A stretch of DNA of 37,047 nucleotides from positions 1 to 37,047 of the forward strand of contig NZ_SNWX01000032.1 of the NCBI RefSeq assembly GCF_004362045.1, read 5' to 3'. This DNA comes from Halanaerobium saccharolyticum (GTDB taxonomy: Bacteria; Bacillota; Halanaerobiia; Halanaerobiales; Halanaerobiaceae). Under the pieces are notes generated by a model, which saw only the letters and a program-made list of their open reading frames with translations, was not told where the DNA came from and made no database searches. Within the stretch, counting starts at the first letter, position 1. Each line of letters begins with the position of its first letter. Below, one piece after another: positions 5,357-14,878 of the stretch. Both the position numbers and the translations under genes were made by a program.

Positions 5357-8095
5357 TTAATATCCTTCTATTATTAATTCTTCTATTGTCCCTCCGACAT
5401 CATTGTTGTTAATATCTAATATTTTTACATCTACACTTGTTTTACTTTTATTTGTAAAGTTAGCATATTTCATTGTTGACCCATTCTGAACAATATCAGC
5501 GGAATATCTAACCGGAACTTTATAAAATTCTATCCCATAATCAGAATAATTTATTGTTTTCCCACCTGTATCAACTGAAATATATCTTTCTACAAGTTCT
5601 AAATCAGGAACATCAAATATCATTTCAAGTTGCTCAATTTCAAATTCTGTGCTTTCAGTTTCTATATTAATTTCAGCCTTAAATTGCGCGTATCTGAACT
5701 TATATTCGCCTGTCATATACTGCTGCCAGTCAGACCAGTCTATGTTATCATCAGAAAATTTTACATAAATTTGAGTATCATATATTGCAGGTGGATTATT
5801 CATACTGTTATTTGGGAAATCATTTAGATTTCTATCATTGAAACTAAGTAAACTTAAATCTAAATCTTGAAAAAACCAATCTTTTTTAATCCTTATATCA
5901 GTTCTGCCTACATGACCTGTGTCTATAGCTTCTGTAATGTAATTTGCCTGTTTCTCAAAATCTGGAATTCCGTTTGAATAAGCTTCCAAATCAGGCCAAT
6001 CGTTAAGAGTATAATTTTGCAAATCATTAAGAGTAAACATATGATTAAACATAATTTTATTATTTATTTTGCTTAAATTTTCAAGTGTAGCATTGTCTAT
6101 ATAATTAAGTTCATTTCTTTCCTGTATTATATTGAGTTCGAGGCCTGTATCTGAAACCTCAAAAATAGTAGAAGTATAATTTACTGATTTTTGCTTAACT
6201 CTATCAATAGACTTGATCATGTATCTGTGAGTGCCATCTAGTTCATTTTCTGATGTCCATCTATCCCCAGTTAGTTTGGTCCCGAGAATATCTCCGTTTT
6301 CCCAGTCGGTTCCTTTTCTAATTTCATAACCTAATATGTCTGGTTCATCAACTTCAGACCATTTAAAAATAACTTTTGCTCCTTTTTGAGCTACTTGCAG
6401 AGTATTGGGCGCTGCAGGTTTATTATCTTTCCCAGAAATAACTATTGAGTTTGAAACCACTCCCGCACTTGTTATCCCTCTATATTTTGACACTGATCTA
6501 ACTCTAATTTTATAATTGGAATTAACTTTAAGATTCTTAATTTCATAATCATCAGTTTCGGTTGTTCCAGCTATTTGATAATTTCCTCCATCTTCTGAAT
6601 AATCAACAACTGCATGGTCAAATCTTTCATCGTCAGGAATATCAAATTCAACAACTAGATTAGAATTAAGATTTCCATCTATAGTTGTATATCCATATTC
6701 AGTAACAGATAAATTGTTAACTTCTTTTGGCGCTTCAAAAGGATTTTTAAATGTAGATGCATAATTTTCCTGCTGGACTAAACCATCGTCAGTATATATT
6801 GCTTCATTATATTCAATAGCAGTAATAGACATATTTTCTTCATTGTCTTCTGATATTTCTGTTATACGAAAAGGTTTGTCTACCCACCCAGGCCTTTCAT
6901 GAGTAACTAATATTTTATCTCCTACTTCTGCTTCAATTGAGTTTATACCAGCACCAAAGCTAATTATTTGAGTGCATAACTTTGATTTTTTCTGATAATA
7001 TCTTGCTTCTCTACCCGCTTGAGAAAATCTATTAACACCATTCAGGGTTATAGTTTTCATAGCTTCACCAGACACGCTGTTATCTATGAATCTAGCTCCA
7101 ATAGTTTCAAAGTTTTCAGCTGGGTCCGTATATTCAACTACAACTTCTCTTAATCTTTCTTTCCTGGAAGAACCTCGCCTTCCAAAGCTTCCTTCGATAA
7201 TATTATCTGTTTCTTCATCATCAGAAAATATAAAACTTTGAGTTGCTACATCTGGTTTATCAATCTTTAATTTTAATTTTCCATCGGACCAGATAAGAAA
7301 TGCTCTAAAAGTAGAAAGCATCTCATTAAGAATATCCAATGCTGAACTTTTAGCATCAATAACAAAATCTAACTCAAAGCGCTTTTCCCCGTCCACATAT
7401 TGATCAGCATATTCTGCAGCCTCTTTGAAAGTTTCTAAATCTATAAAAGCATCAGCGACACCAAAACCAAATCTTTTGTTACTTATAAAATCTAAAACAC
7501 ACCAGGCAGGGTTATTACTGTATTTTGTTATCCATCGGCTGCCGGTCCAAACTCTTACATGCCGCCCTTTTACAATCGCGGTCATAGTTGGAGTGCCTGA
7601 TGTCTCTAGTTTTTCAGCATCTAAAGTTGTTGAGTAATGGGCAAGATAAGGAAATGTTTGAGAATGCTCGTTTTTCGACCATGAAGATTGGTTTCTATAT
7701 CCTAATCTAGTTTCTGCACTAATAGATTTATCATCGGCTTTGATTTCTGAAATTGATTCAATCGGGCCTTCCGAAATTCCAACTTGCAGATCCATTAAAT
7801 TATCATTTTCGCCGCGAATCTTTTGGTTAATTATGTTTCCTGCTACAAGATTCCGGCCATAAACTACCGGGACTGGTATCTGATGAGACTTAGTATTACT
7901 AATCGGGCCAAATGAATATGTTGGAGAATTTTTTGATTGATTCATGCTTTCTTGAAATTCTTTGGCTTCTTTATAGTTGTCATAAGAATTACCTACACTA
8001 AATCCAATCATTGCTCCGGCTGCTACTGTAACACTTGCCGCTGTACTAGCTGCTGCAGCTCCTGCTGCTAATCCAACTAATGCTCCTACTCCCAT
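5357..8095 (-). CDS. Tail tip / host-specificity protein, lambda J-like (TipJ)
   Basis: The 912-residue protein is the central tail-tip hub of a lambda-like siphovirus tail. The N-terminus has a Gly/Ala-rich hydrophobic segment (5-35), then a conserved hub region with IPVPVVYGRNLVAGNII and GISEGPIESI. Residues of about 450-650 look like two fibronectin type III domains (for example KPAAPNTLQVAQKG, then DEPDILGYEIRKG). The order K-like, then J-like is as in lambda. It is shorter than lambda J (1132 residues), and receptor recognition here is probably taken over by the downstream fibre and DGR protein. GCGAGGTGAGGAA precedes the ATG. Confidence 0.85.
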   Translation of the reverse strand: MGVGALVGLAAGAAAASTAASVTVAAGAMIGFSVGNSYDNYKEAKEFQESMNQSKNSPTYSFGPISNTKSHQIPVPVVYGRNLVAGNIINQKIRGENDNLMDLQVGISEGPIESISEIKADDKSISAETRLGYRNQSSWSKNEHSQTFPYLAHYSTTLDAEKLETSGTPTMTAIVKGRHVRVWTGSRWITKYSNNPAWCVLDFISNKRFGFGVADAFIDLETFKEAAEYADQYVDGEKRFELDFVIDAKSSALDILNEMLSTFRAFLIWSDGKLKLKIDKPDVATQSFIFSDDEETDNIIEGSFGRRGSSRKERLREVVVEYTDPAENFETIGARFIDNSVSGEAMKTITLNGVNRFSQAGREARYYQKKSKLCTQIISFGAGINSIEAEVGDKILVTHERPGWVDKPFRITEISEDNEENMSITAIEYNEAIYTDDGLVQQENYASTFKNPFEAPKEVNNLSVTEYGYTTIDGNLNSNLVVEFDIPDDERFDHAVVDYSEDGGNYQIAGTTETDDYEIKNLKVNSNYKIRVRSVSKYRGITSAGVVSNSIVISGKDNKPAAPNTLQVAQKGAKVIFKWSEVDEPDILGYEIRKGTDWENGDILGTKLTGDRWTSENELDGTHRYMIKSIDRVKQKSVNYTSTIFEVSDTGLELNIIQERNELNYIDNATLENLSKINNKIMFNHMFTLNDLQNYTLNDWPDLEAYSNGIPDFEKQANYITEAIDTGHVGRTDIRIKKDWFFQDLDLSLLSFNDRNLNDFPNNSMNNPPAIYDTQIYVKFSDDNIDWSDWQQYMTGEYKFRYAQFKAEINIETESTEFEIEQLEMIFDVPDLELVERYISVDTGGKTINYSDYGIEFYKVPVRYSADIVQNGSTMKYANFTNKSKTSVDVKILDINNNDVGGTIEELIIEGY

Positions 8096-8099
8096 TTCC

Positions 8100-8486
8100 T
8101 CACCTCGCTCTCCATATACTATGCAATTTTTTTCTCCACTTTGAAAATTTACTTATTCTTGCTTTCGAATTATCAAATATGTGTATAAATCTATAATTGT
8201 CAATCAAAATACCTGCATGTCTTGGCATTCCTCCGACTTCAAAAACAACAACATCTAAGGGCTGCTTATTTTTTTTATTTATCTGATCACAATATAAACT
8301 TAATCCTTCGGGCAGTCTATTTGGATTTTCTTTCATCCAGTCAGGTGGCAAAATTTCTCCATCGTTATCTGGGAGATTAATATTATTATCTGCTAAAACA
8401 TCGACAACCAGTCCTAAACAGTCATAACCTTCTTCCCCTCGGCCGTTAAACTTATATTCTTTACCTAAATACTTTTCTAAATCCAT
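8100..8486 (-). CDS. NlpC/P60-family tail peptidase, lambda K-like
   Basis: This 128-residue protein has an NlpC/P60 triad: Cys23 in YDCLGL, His90 in PRHAGI and a third polar residue at His102. It is expected to cut peptide stems of peptidoglycan during DNA entry. Lambda K also has an N-terminal JAB-type domain; only the NlpC/P60 half is present here. The start overlaps the preceding gene's stop (TGATG), and the gene lies between L-like and J-like genes exactly as in lambda. Confidence 0.85.
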   Translation of the reverse strand: MDLEKYLGKEYKFNGRGEEGYDCLGLVVDVLADNNINLPDNDGEILPPDWMKENPNRLPEGLSLYCDQINKKNKQPLDVVVFEVGGMPRHAGILIDNYRFIHIFDNSKARISKFSKWRKKLHSIWRAR

Positions 8487-9325
8487 CAGTCAACACGCCT
8501 CACATTTCTAATTTTCGGAATGTCTAAGAAACCGCCATAAAACTGAGTGTTATTCCAGTATTTACACCCATGACCACCGTTATAGGTTAAATCACAGCCG
8601 GCTTCTAAATGATAACTGTCGCCCGCCTGAGCATTTTGAAAAGGATATTCAACATCTACAAAACCACTTGCAGAATAAATTATTTTTCTGCTTTCATTTC
8701 CAACCTTTATAATTCCATGTTTCCAGCGATCAGCCGGCTGATTCATTGCACTATCATATATTCTGTTATTAGATATGCTGTCAATGGTCCCATTTAAAGT
8801 TGGGATATTGTAACCGCAACCTTCTCCACCAAATCCACCAGGCCATCTGCAATTAACCCCGTAACTTCTGCGAGGTAATTCGACTTCTAAAGCATCAAGA
8901 TTAGACACAAGCTCAGCAGTTAAATTATATTCATCAGTTGAAATTGAATCGATAACTGAGTCAGTGAACATTTCTATTTTGTTTTCAAATTTGTCTAAGT
9001 GATTTCGAAATACTTTCCAGATCGTTACTTTTCTACCCTCGAATTGAGTATTAGCAATATAGGCCGAAAAGTTTTTATTGACATTATCAAAGGTGACTGT
9101 CACACTATCTGGAGCTGTCTTGTTATTCTTTTTGATTTTGCTTCTACTGATACTTGCTGCATAATAGGTTTGTTCATTCCCCTGCTCATCAAAAAACGCT
9201 ATATTCTCAGGGAACATAGCGTAGTACAAAGTTTCTTCATCTAATTTTATTTGATATAGTTCTATCGGCCAGTTATAATCTTTATCTTTTTCTGCAATTA
9301 CATCAGGGCTGAGAGTTCGGGGCAT
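8486..9325 (-). CDS. Minor tail protein, lambda L-like (BR0599/DUF2163 type)
   Basis: In this 279-residue protein the C-terminal part contains spaced Cys residues in NCRWPGGFGGEGCGYN and CDLTYNGGHGCKYWNN. This recalls the phage BR0599/DUF2163 C-terminal domain and the four-Cys iron-sulfur site reported for lambda gpL. The rest is beta-rich, as in tail-hub proteins. Position between the M-like and K-like genes supports a tail-tip hub role. Metal binding is inferred from the Cys pattern. Confidence 0.75.
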   Translation of the reverse strand: MPRTLSPDVIAEKDKDYNWPIELYQIKLDEETLYYAMFPENIAFFDEQGNEQTYYAASISRSKIKKNNKTAPDSVTVTFDNVNKNFSAYIANTQFEGRKVTIWKVFRNHLDKFENKIEMFTDSVIDSISTDEYNLTAELVSNLDALEVELPRRSYGVNCRWPGGFGGEGCGYNIPTLNGTIDSISNNRIYDSAMNQPADRWKHGIIKVGNESRKIIYSASGFVDVEYPFQNAQAGDSYHLEAGCDLTYNGGHGCKYWNNTQFYGGFLDIPKIRNVRRVD

Positions 9326-9682
9326 TTAAACCAGCTCCTTTAATTCAATTGAAAATGAGTGAGCTTTATTGTCATATACTTCATCGCTTAATTTAGACTG
9401 GTTGAATCTAACTTTTATGTCAGACTCAATTATGTTTCCTTCTGAGTCTTTATAATCCCAGAGAAAAGGTTCATATTCGCCCTTTCTGGCATAGAAAAAG
9501 TTTGCTATTTCTTCTGCATCATTGTTATAATTGCTTGTTTTGTCAAATTCTAGTTTGAACACTCTGAAAGGCAAACCTTTGGGGCGCCTCTGTTCTCTAC
9601 CGCCTTCCATTTTGGTGATAAGAGTATTGGTGTTAATATCAACAACCCATGCTTTTTTGTACTTGTAATCAAATTTTTCCAA
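9326..9682 (-). CDS. Minor tail protein, lambda M-like
   Basis: This 118-residue beta-rich protein begins at TTG with AAGGAGGTGAGCTT in front. The segment FYARKGEYEPFLWDY (residues about 66-80) resembles the conserved core of the lambda M/DUF2460-type minor tail proteins, which join the tape-measure complex to the tail tip. The gene order tape measure, M, L, K, J supports this. The stop abuts the L-like start. Confidence 0.65.
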   Translation of the reverse strand: MEKFDYKYKKAWVVDINTNTLITKMEGGREQRRPKGLPFRVFKLEFDKTSNYNNDAEEIANFFYARKGEYEPFLWDYKDSEGNIIESDIKVRFNQSKLSDEVYDNKAHSFSIELKELV

Positions 9683-9694
9683 AAGCTCACCTCC

Positions 9695-12625
9695 TTAAGA
9701 TTTTTTAATAGCTTGTCTAAGAGTTCCATTTCTCATAATATCTCGGCCTACAACATTGATAATTGCATCCGGATTTCTACTAACATATTCAGCAAATGAT
9801 TGAGTATCAATGGCAGTAATGTCGAATATATTTATTGGCGCTGAACCACCACCATTTTGTAATCCTTTTACCTGGTCTTTATTTAGCACATATTCGCCAT
9901 TTTCTAAAATTGCAGGCACTTCATTACTTTTAAGGCCGATTCCTCCACCTTCGTGATACCTCTGCATTTTTGCAATAGCATTAGCTGGGCTAACAAAACC
10001 TCCTTCATGGAAGGTTGGAAGATTTAAACCGCCTAAAGCATAATTAACTATAGGGCCAACAACAGCTTTTTGTAATACCATTGAAGCAATTTGATCAGCT
10101 ATATTGTCGAATACATCTCCTAAGTCTTCGCCTCTAGCTATTGCATCTGATAAGCCAGTTATTAAATCATCTTTCCAATCAACAAATTTCTGGTTAGCTT
10201 CTTCGATTTCTAGTCCTAAATCAACAAAAGCATCAGTCATCCAGTTGATAGATTTGGCTCCTTCTTTTGAATCGCTTTCTCCAGTATAGCCAGTAGCTGC
10301 ATTTCTTCCCATTCTTCCGAGATTGGCAAGATTAGTTGAAAAGTCATTAGGATCGCTTTCTGCTTTTAATGTTTCATTTATTTTTTCTCTAATTCGCCGC
10401 CATTCATCAGTGTCTTTTTCATATTGTTTTAGACGCTCTCTTAAATATTTTCGATATTGAGTTTCAGATATTTTACCCATTTCAAAGCGGTTTTCCATTT
10501 TCTCTCTTTCAAGTTGAAGTTCTTTTTTATTATATTTTTCAATAATATCTAATCTTTTTTCTCGATAAATTTTTGTGAGAGTGGCTGTATCCTGGCCTTT
10601 TTCCTGCATCAATTCTTTTTCAGCTTCATACTGCTGCTCTAATTGAGCAAGTTCTCTTTCTTTACCATCTTTTTTGAGAAGCTCAAGCTCATTTTGCAAT
10701 TGTTCTTCCCTTTCAATAGCAGCCTCTTTGCGGCGCTCTGCTTCCTCTTCTTCCTGTTCGTTAACTTCTTCAAGATAATCTTTATACTGGTTATTGTAGA
10801 ATTGCTCAACCATTTCTTTTAATTTTTCTTTTTGTTCAGCTGTTGCATCTTTGAGATTATCAATTCTTTCAAATTCACCATACATTTTATTTTCTAATTT
10901 AGCCCAGGCTTTTTCTGAGTCATTAGACATATTTTCTACTTCTTGCTCAAAATTATATGATTCTATTTCAGCTCTTAATTCATCAATGTAATTTTTGTAA
11001 TCGCTTTGATCAGATGTTGAACCTCCGCCACCGCCACCAGATAAATCTACTTCTTCTAATTCATTGTTAGTTTCTTCAATTTCTTGCAAAGCCTTTTCAG
11101 TCTCATCTAAATCTTTTTTTAGATTATTCAATCTGTTTTGTGATTCGCTTATAGAATATTTTTCACCTATTATGGAATCTTCGCTTGCCCCATTTCTGCG
11201 AGCCTCTAATCTCCGTTCTTCTTTTTGGATGTCAGATTCAAGTAGGTCTTTTCTTCTTTTAAGTTCGGCTTCGTTTAGCGATTTAACATTTCGCTCCATA
11301 AATTTAAGCTGCTTGTTTCCCTCGTAAATTCTTTTTGCAAGAAGGCCAAAGCCTACTATAACAGCTCCGCCGATCATATAAGGATTTAAAGCTGCAGTTA
11401 ATCCGCCGGCTCCGTTAATTACATTTGTTAAAGAGCTCAATGTAAGAGATAAGTTTCCGGTAATGCTTAATACTGGTCCTAAAGCAGCCGCCACTCCTGC
11501 ACCAAAAATAACCATGTCTTGCTCTTCTTCTGATAAGTCATTGAAAGCATCTACTACATCTATGACATTTTCCTTTATTTGAGTCATTATTGGTTCTAGT
11601 TCTGCACCTAATTCAGCTAAAGATTGCTCTAAATCATAATTAGCTTCTGCACTTTCTACAAGTGCTTCATTATTATCTTTATACTGCTCATATACATCTG
11701 ATAGTCCGGTATTGGCAAGAGTCTGCATTACATAATCAGTTGCTTTGCCGTTTTCTTTTGCAGTCTGCAGCCCTTCATTAAAATCATCTAAATTAATACC
11801 TAATCTTGACAGCATTTCATCAAATTGACCAACTGACTGTCCCGATCCAATAGTTTCCTGGATTGATTCAGATAAATTTTCAAACTTCAATGTGTCTGGG
11901 AACTGTATAACAGCACCAGCTATATCATCAATAACACTTGATAATTGTTCATCTCTGAAACCTGCAGCTAACAAACTGGATAATCCCTCAACGTTAGAAT
12001 CTAATTCGCCAGTAACGGCGTTAAGATCTGACATATATCCGTGCATTTCATCAATACTTACATTTGCAGTTCGAGCGTTATTTTCAAGAGTCGAAACTTC
12101 TTTTCTAAAATCTCTTGTTCCTTCTGTAAGCGCAAAAAAGGCAGCTGTAATAGGTAAAGTGACATGAGTATTAAGGTTATCACCGATTCCTTTCATTCTA
12201 TTCCCGAACTTTTCCATGCCGTCCGCAGCTTTTTGCATCTTTCTGCTAAATTCATTCGCTTTTCTTTGGGTTTTCTCGAGTTCATCTGTAAAACTTTCAA
12301 GCTGATCTTCAGTTTTAATCAGCTCTCTGCGATATTCCCGGTATTCCTTTTCTCCAACATCTCCAGACTTATATTGTTTCTGCATGTCTTTTTCAGCTTG
12401 TTTTAATACATCAAGTTTTTCTTTAGTTTGCTCAACTCTTTCTGTAAGAATATCCTGTTTTTGAGCCCAGAGTTCAACTGAGTCTGGATTGAATTTTAAT
12501 GCTCGATTAACCTGGTATAATTCTCTTCCTATTTTTCTTGATTGAGAACGAATATCTTTAAGAGCCTTGTCAAGGCCTTTTGTCGATGCTCCAATTTCTA
12601 CAGTTATACCTTTTTTCTGAGCCAC
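9695..12625 (-). CDS. Tape measure protein
   Basis: The 976-residue protein sets tail length and is the longest in the window. It begins at GTG after GGGAGGTGATTAA. Residues 1-150 and about 440-760 are highly charged coiled coil. About 370-450 are hydrophobic (two candidate membrane-active segments). A poly-Gly tract (DLSGGGGGGS) lies near 530, and the C-terminus contains the usual FHEGGFVSP-type motif. The family scaling of roughly 0.15 nm per residue would suggest a tail near 145 nm, which is an estimate. It follows the frameshifted chaperone, as expected. Confidence 0.92.
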   Translation of the reverse strand: MAQKKGITVEIGASTKGLDKALKDIRSQSRKIGRELYQVNRALKFNPDSVELWAQKQDILTERVEQTKEKLDVLKQAEKDMQKQYKSGDVGEKEYREYRRELIKTEDQLESFTDELEKTQRKANEFSRKMQKAADGMEKFGNRMKGIGDNLNTHVTLPITAAFFALTEGTRDFRKEVSTLENNARTANVSIDEMHGYMSDLNAVTGELDSNVEGLSSLLAAGFRDEQLSSVIDDIAGAVIQFPDTLKFENLSESIQETIGSGQSVGQFDEMLSRLGINLDDFNEGLQTAKENGKATDYVMQTLANTGLSDVYEQYKDNNEALVESAEANYDLEQSLAELGAELEPIMTQIKENVIDVVDAFNDLSEEEQDMVIFGAGVAAALGPVLSITGNLSLTLSSLTNVINGAGGLTAALNPYMIGGAVIVGFGLLAKRIYEGNKQLKFMERNVKSLNEAELKRRKDLLESDIQKEERRLEARRNGASEDSIIGEKYSISESQNRLNNLKKDLDETEKALQEIEETNNELEEVDLSGGGGGGSTSDQSDYKNYIDELRAEIESYNFEQEVENMSNDSEKAWAKLENKMYGEFERIDNLKDATAEQKEKLKEMVEQFYNNQYKDYLEEVNEQEEEEAERRKEAAIEREEQLQNELELLKKDGKERELAQLEQQYEAEKELMQEKGQDTATLTKIYREKRLDIIEKYNKKELQLEREKMENRFEMGKISETQYRKYLRERLKQYEKDTDEWRRIREKINETLKAESDPNDFSTNLANLGRMGRNAATGYTGESDSKEGAKSINWMTDAFVDLGLEIEEANQKFVDWKDDLITGLSDAIARGEDLGDVFDNIADQIASMVLQKAVVGPIVNYALGGLNLPTFHEGGFVSPANAIAKMQRYHEGGGIGLKSNEVPAILENGEYVLNKDQVKGLQNGGGSAPINIFDITAIDTQSFAEYVSRNPDAIINVVGRDIMRNGTLRQAIKKS

Positions 12626-12629
12626 TTAA

Positions 12630-12836
12630 TCACCTCCCGAAATGATTTTGAAAACTTTGCGGAGTTCCTTGGGGTTCAGATATTTTCTTTTCTTCTTCAA
12701 TATCTTCGCCAAAATAAATTCTTTGTAATCTTAAAAAATCTAATAAATGTATATAATTTAATTCATCGATAGAATAATTCAATCTTTTAGCAATAGATAA
12801 TATATATAAATCTAATCTATCTATGTTTCTTTCAGT
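12630..12836 (-). CDS. T-like extension of the tail chaperone, made by -1 frameshift
   Basis: This frame is open from the slippery run to a TGA at 12630-12632 and has no start codon with a ribosome-binding site. It adds about 68 residues, starting TERNIDRLDLYILSIAKRLN, to the upstream 146-residue chaperone after 142 shared residues. This gives a product of about 210 residues. The stop lies inside the tape-measure Shine-Dalgarno sequence. The arrangement (short ORF, slippery run, overlapping extension, tape measure) is that of lambda G/GT. Confidence 0.8.
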   Translation of the reverse strand, partial: TERNIDRLDLYILSIAKRLNYSIDELNYIHLLDFLRLQRIYFGEDIEEEKKISEPQGTPQSFQNHFGR

Positions 12837-13261
12837 TTTTTTTTACTCTTTTTTTCGTTTTTATTATCTTCAAATTCTTTACCACTGAAATTTTCTTCTA
12901 ATCTTATAACTAGATCCACAAGCCAGTTGAGATTAAGTAAGTTCGGTTTATCAAATTGATTAAGCCACTCATCATAAGTAGGAAATTTAAAAATGTCATT
13001 ATCTGCTTTGTTGAGACAATAAACAAATTCTAGCAGCTCATCAGATATTTTTTTGATTTCATCCTGCTCTTTTTTAATTTCTCTAAAATCTCCAGTTTCA
13101 TAATTTTTATATTTTTCTTGAATGCCGCCAACTTTGGCGACCGCTTTCCCTACTTCTTCTAAAAAGTTTTTATCAAAATTATCTCTGTAAAGTTTTGGGA
13201 CTAAGGCGGAAAACCTCAGTCCCAAAGTGTGATCCCATATATTAATCTTTTCTTGCAGCAT
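12821..13261 (-). CDS. Tail assembly chaperone (lambda G-like), frameshift donor
   Basis: The 146-residue acidic, helical protein lies between the major tail protein and the tape measure, the site of the G/GT chaperones that coat the tape measure during assembly. Near its end the coding strand carries nine consecutive A (12844 down to 12836), which includes the heptamer A AAA AAA in the right phase for -1 slippage. Non-shifted ribosomes stop at 12821 after a Lys-rich tail. Shifted ribosomes continue to 12630. TAGGTGATAATTA precedes the ATG. Confidence 0.8.
   Translation of the reverse strand: MLQEKINIWDHTLGLRFSALVPKLYRDNFDKNFLEEVGKAVAKVGGIQEKYKNYETGDFREIKKEQDEIKKISDELLEFVYCLNKADNDIFKFPTYDEWLNQFDKPNLLNLNWLVDLVIRLEENFSGKEFEDNKNEKKSKKKLKET
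12836..12844 (-). promoter_or_regulatory. Slippery sequence for -1 ribosomal frameshift
   Basis: This run of nine A on the - strand is read AAA AAA AAA then CTG in the zero frame. Moving back one base gives AAA ACT GAA and opens the 68-codon extension to 12630. A A AAA AAA-type slippery heptamer at the end of the chaperone gene is the standard device in siphoviruses. I did not identify a clear downstream pseudoknot. Confidence 0.75.
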
Positions 13262-13271
13262 TAATTATCAC

Positions 13272-14162
13272 CTACACATCAGTAGTTGAAGGAACGGAAT
13301 CAAAGAAGTTAACATACCCAGAATCATTTTCGAATATTTCTCCCATAACTCTACGCGCTGTTTCTTCTACAAACATTGTTAAGTTAAGGGTTTCTGTATC
13401 AAATGTAACTGAGTCCTCATTAGTGTTGTTATCTTTTGAAGGTCTAGAAGCTTTAGTTCTCCAAAAAACAAATCTCATGTCTTCTTCATTTCCATTTATT
13501 TGAGCCATTAAAGCAAATTCTTTTGGCTCATCATCTGCAGACTCGACAATCATTCCATTTGAAAAGACTGTTTTCCCGAGCATTTCAGCTTGAATCTCTC
13601 TAGGGATAAAGCCAGCTTCAATAGAGCCTGTATATCCGTTATTAGTTTCTTCTTCAAGTTGCTTAGTATCATCTCCGAACAATTCAGCTGTGTCACCTTC
13701 TGGATCTGCAGCAAAGTTAATAACTCCTGGAATTTGTTTTACTTCACCGTATCCAGTTGTTCCAGCAGTGACAGCTGCAGAACTACCCATTGTAGCTCCA
13801 GTTGTTCCAGTGTCAGTGAATGCAATTTCTAAAGTAGAATCATTTTCTTGCACTACTTTAGTTTTAAGGGATATAACACCTTTATCGTTTCTAGCATCAA
13901 AAACTGGACTAATGATATCATCATTGTTTAAAACATTGACAATTGCAGATGCAACTTTGCTCACTGTAGTATGAGTTTCGCTTGCTAACGGAACTACTAC
14001 AGAATGAGGAGAATCTGCTCCAAGCAAAGTTCCTGCTGTAACTTGAATTTCTATTTCTCCGTCTGTCGAAGGTGCTGCAGTAACTTCAATTTTTTCAGCC
14101 TGCGCTTCTCCTTTAAAAGCTATGTGGAGATTTCTTAATCCCCATGTACCTTTATTTGACAT
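13272..14162 (-). CDS. Major tail (tube) protein, phi13-like
   Basis: This protein of about 296 residues forms the tail tube. Start is ATG at 14162, after AAGGAGTGAAATTT. An upstream GTG (14171) lies within the Shine-Dalgarno sequence and is unlikely. The N-terminal GLRNLHIAF and the C-terminal region (VIVESADDEPKEFALM..., then FVFWRTKA) resemble phi13-family major tail proteins. Between them, about residues 25-150, is a Thr/Val/Ala-rich beta domain that looks like an inserted surface module. Position after the tail terminator and before the chaperone is canonical. Confidence 0.8.
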   Translation of the reverse strand: MSNKGTWGLRNLHIAFKGEAQAEKIEVTAAPSTDGEIEIQVTAGTLLGADSPHSVVVPLASETHTTVSKVASAIVNVLNNDDIISPVFDARNDKGVISLKTKVVQENDSTLEIAFTDTGTTGATMGSSAAVTAGTTGYGEVKQIPGVINFAADPEGDTAELFGDDTKQLEEETNNGYTGSIEAGFIPREIQAEMLGKTVFSNGMIVESADDEPKEFALMAQINGNEEDMRFVFWRTKASRPSKDNNTNEDSVTFDTETLNLTMFVEETARRVMGEIFENDSGYVNFFDSVPSTTDV

Positions 14163-14175
14163 AAATTTCACTCCT

Positions 14176-14487
14176 TTATATTATTGATATTTCATAAACT
14201 GTCTGATACAAATCTTCATCGTCTAAAAATTCTTGTGATTTCTGATAAGCAATCCCTAAACTTTTAAATAAATTTTCGATTTCTTTTTCAACTGGCGGAT
14301 TCCACTTTTTTGTATATAGTTCAACATTAAAATATTCAACTCCAACATAATTAATATTATCCGCCATAAAATCATTGTTATACCGATAAACAATTAGAAT
14401 AAATGGAGGAGATTGAGGTTCTTTAAACTTTCGATAAGCTGTTGGGTATAAAGTTTTGAGTTCAGCCAGTAATTCTTGATAAATCAT
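14176..14487 (-). CDS. Tail terminator / tail completion protein
   Basis: This 103-residue alpha/beta protein lies between the HK97 gp10-like gene and the major tail protein, where siphoviruses encode the tail terminator. It includes VGVEYFNVELYTKKWNP, resembling the strand pattern of small tail-completion proteins. No catalytic residues are seen. The call rests mainly on size and position. GGAGGTTGATTGA precedes the ATG. Confidence 0.6.
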   Translation of the reverse strand: MIYQELLAELKTLYPTAYRKFKEPQSPPFILIVYRYNNDFMADNINYVGVEYFNVELYTKKWNPPVEKEIENLFKSLGIAYQKSQEFLDDEDLYQTVYEISII

Positions 14488-14491
14488 TCAA

Positions 14492-14878
14492 TCAACCTCC
14501 ATTCTCTAGTATTTTGTTAATATTTCTTTGGTACTCAGCAATATATTTCTTCTCAGCCGGTCCGATATGCGGTATTCCTTCGACTCTACCAGTTCCACCA
14601 TCAATTGCATGTCCATTCTCAAGTAAATGAGTTAGCTGCGGTTTATCTTTGTTATATACTGTAATAACAATTTTCCCGTACTTTTTGCTTGTAGAATAGC
14701 TCCAGCCGTTAGCATATTCACCCGTTTCTTTAGGAGAATTACTTTTAATTTCTCTTTTCATTTTACGAGCAGTTGAACGAGTTTCTTTTTCAATTGCATC
14801 TTTAACAGGTTCAGTATAATCCTGGACTGAGTTAACTATTTCATCTGCGAGCTGGTCAATGCTAACTGTTTTAGACAT
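14492..14878 (-). CDS. HK97 gp10-like head-tail connector protein
   Basis: This protein of about 128 residues contains SPKETGEYANGWSY and LTHLLENGHA, the conserved landmarks of the HK97 gp10 family of tail-completion/neck proteins. I place the start at 14878 because GAGGGTGA is spaced properly for it; the ATG at 14884 would touch the Shine-Dalgarno sequence. It overlaps the end of the head-closure gene. Confidence 0.8.
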   Translation of the reverse strand: MSKTVSIDQLADEIVNSVQDYTEPVKDAIEKETRSTARKMKREIKSNSPKETGEYANGWSYSTSKKYGKIVITVYNKDKPQLTHLLENGHAIDGGTGRVEGIPHIGPAEKKYIAEYQRNINKILENGG

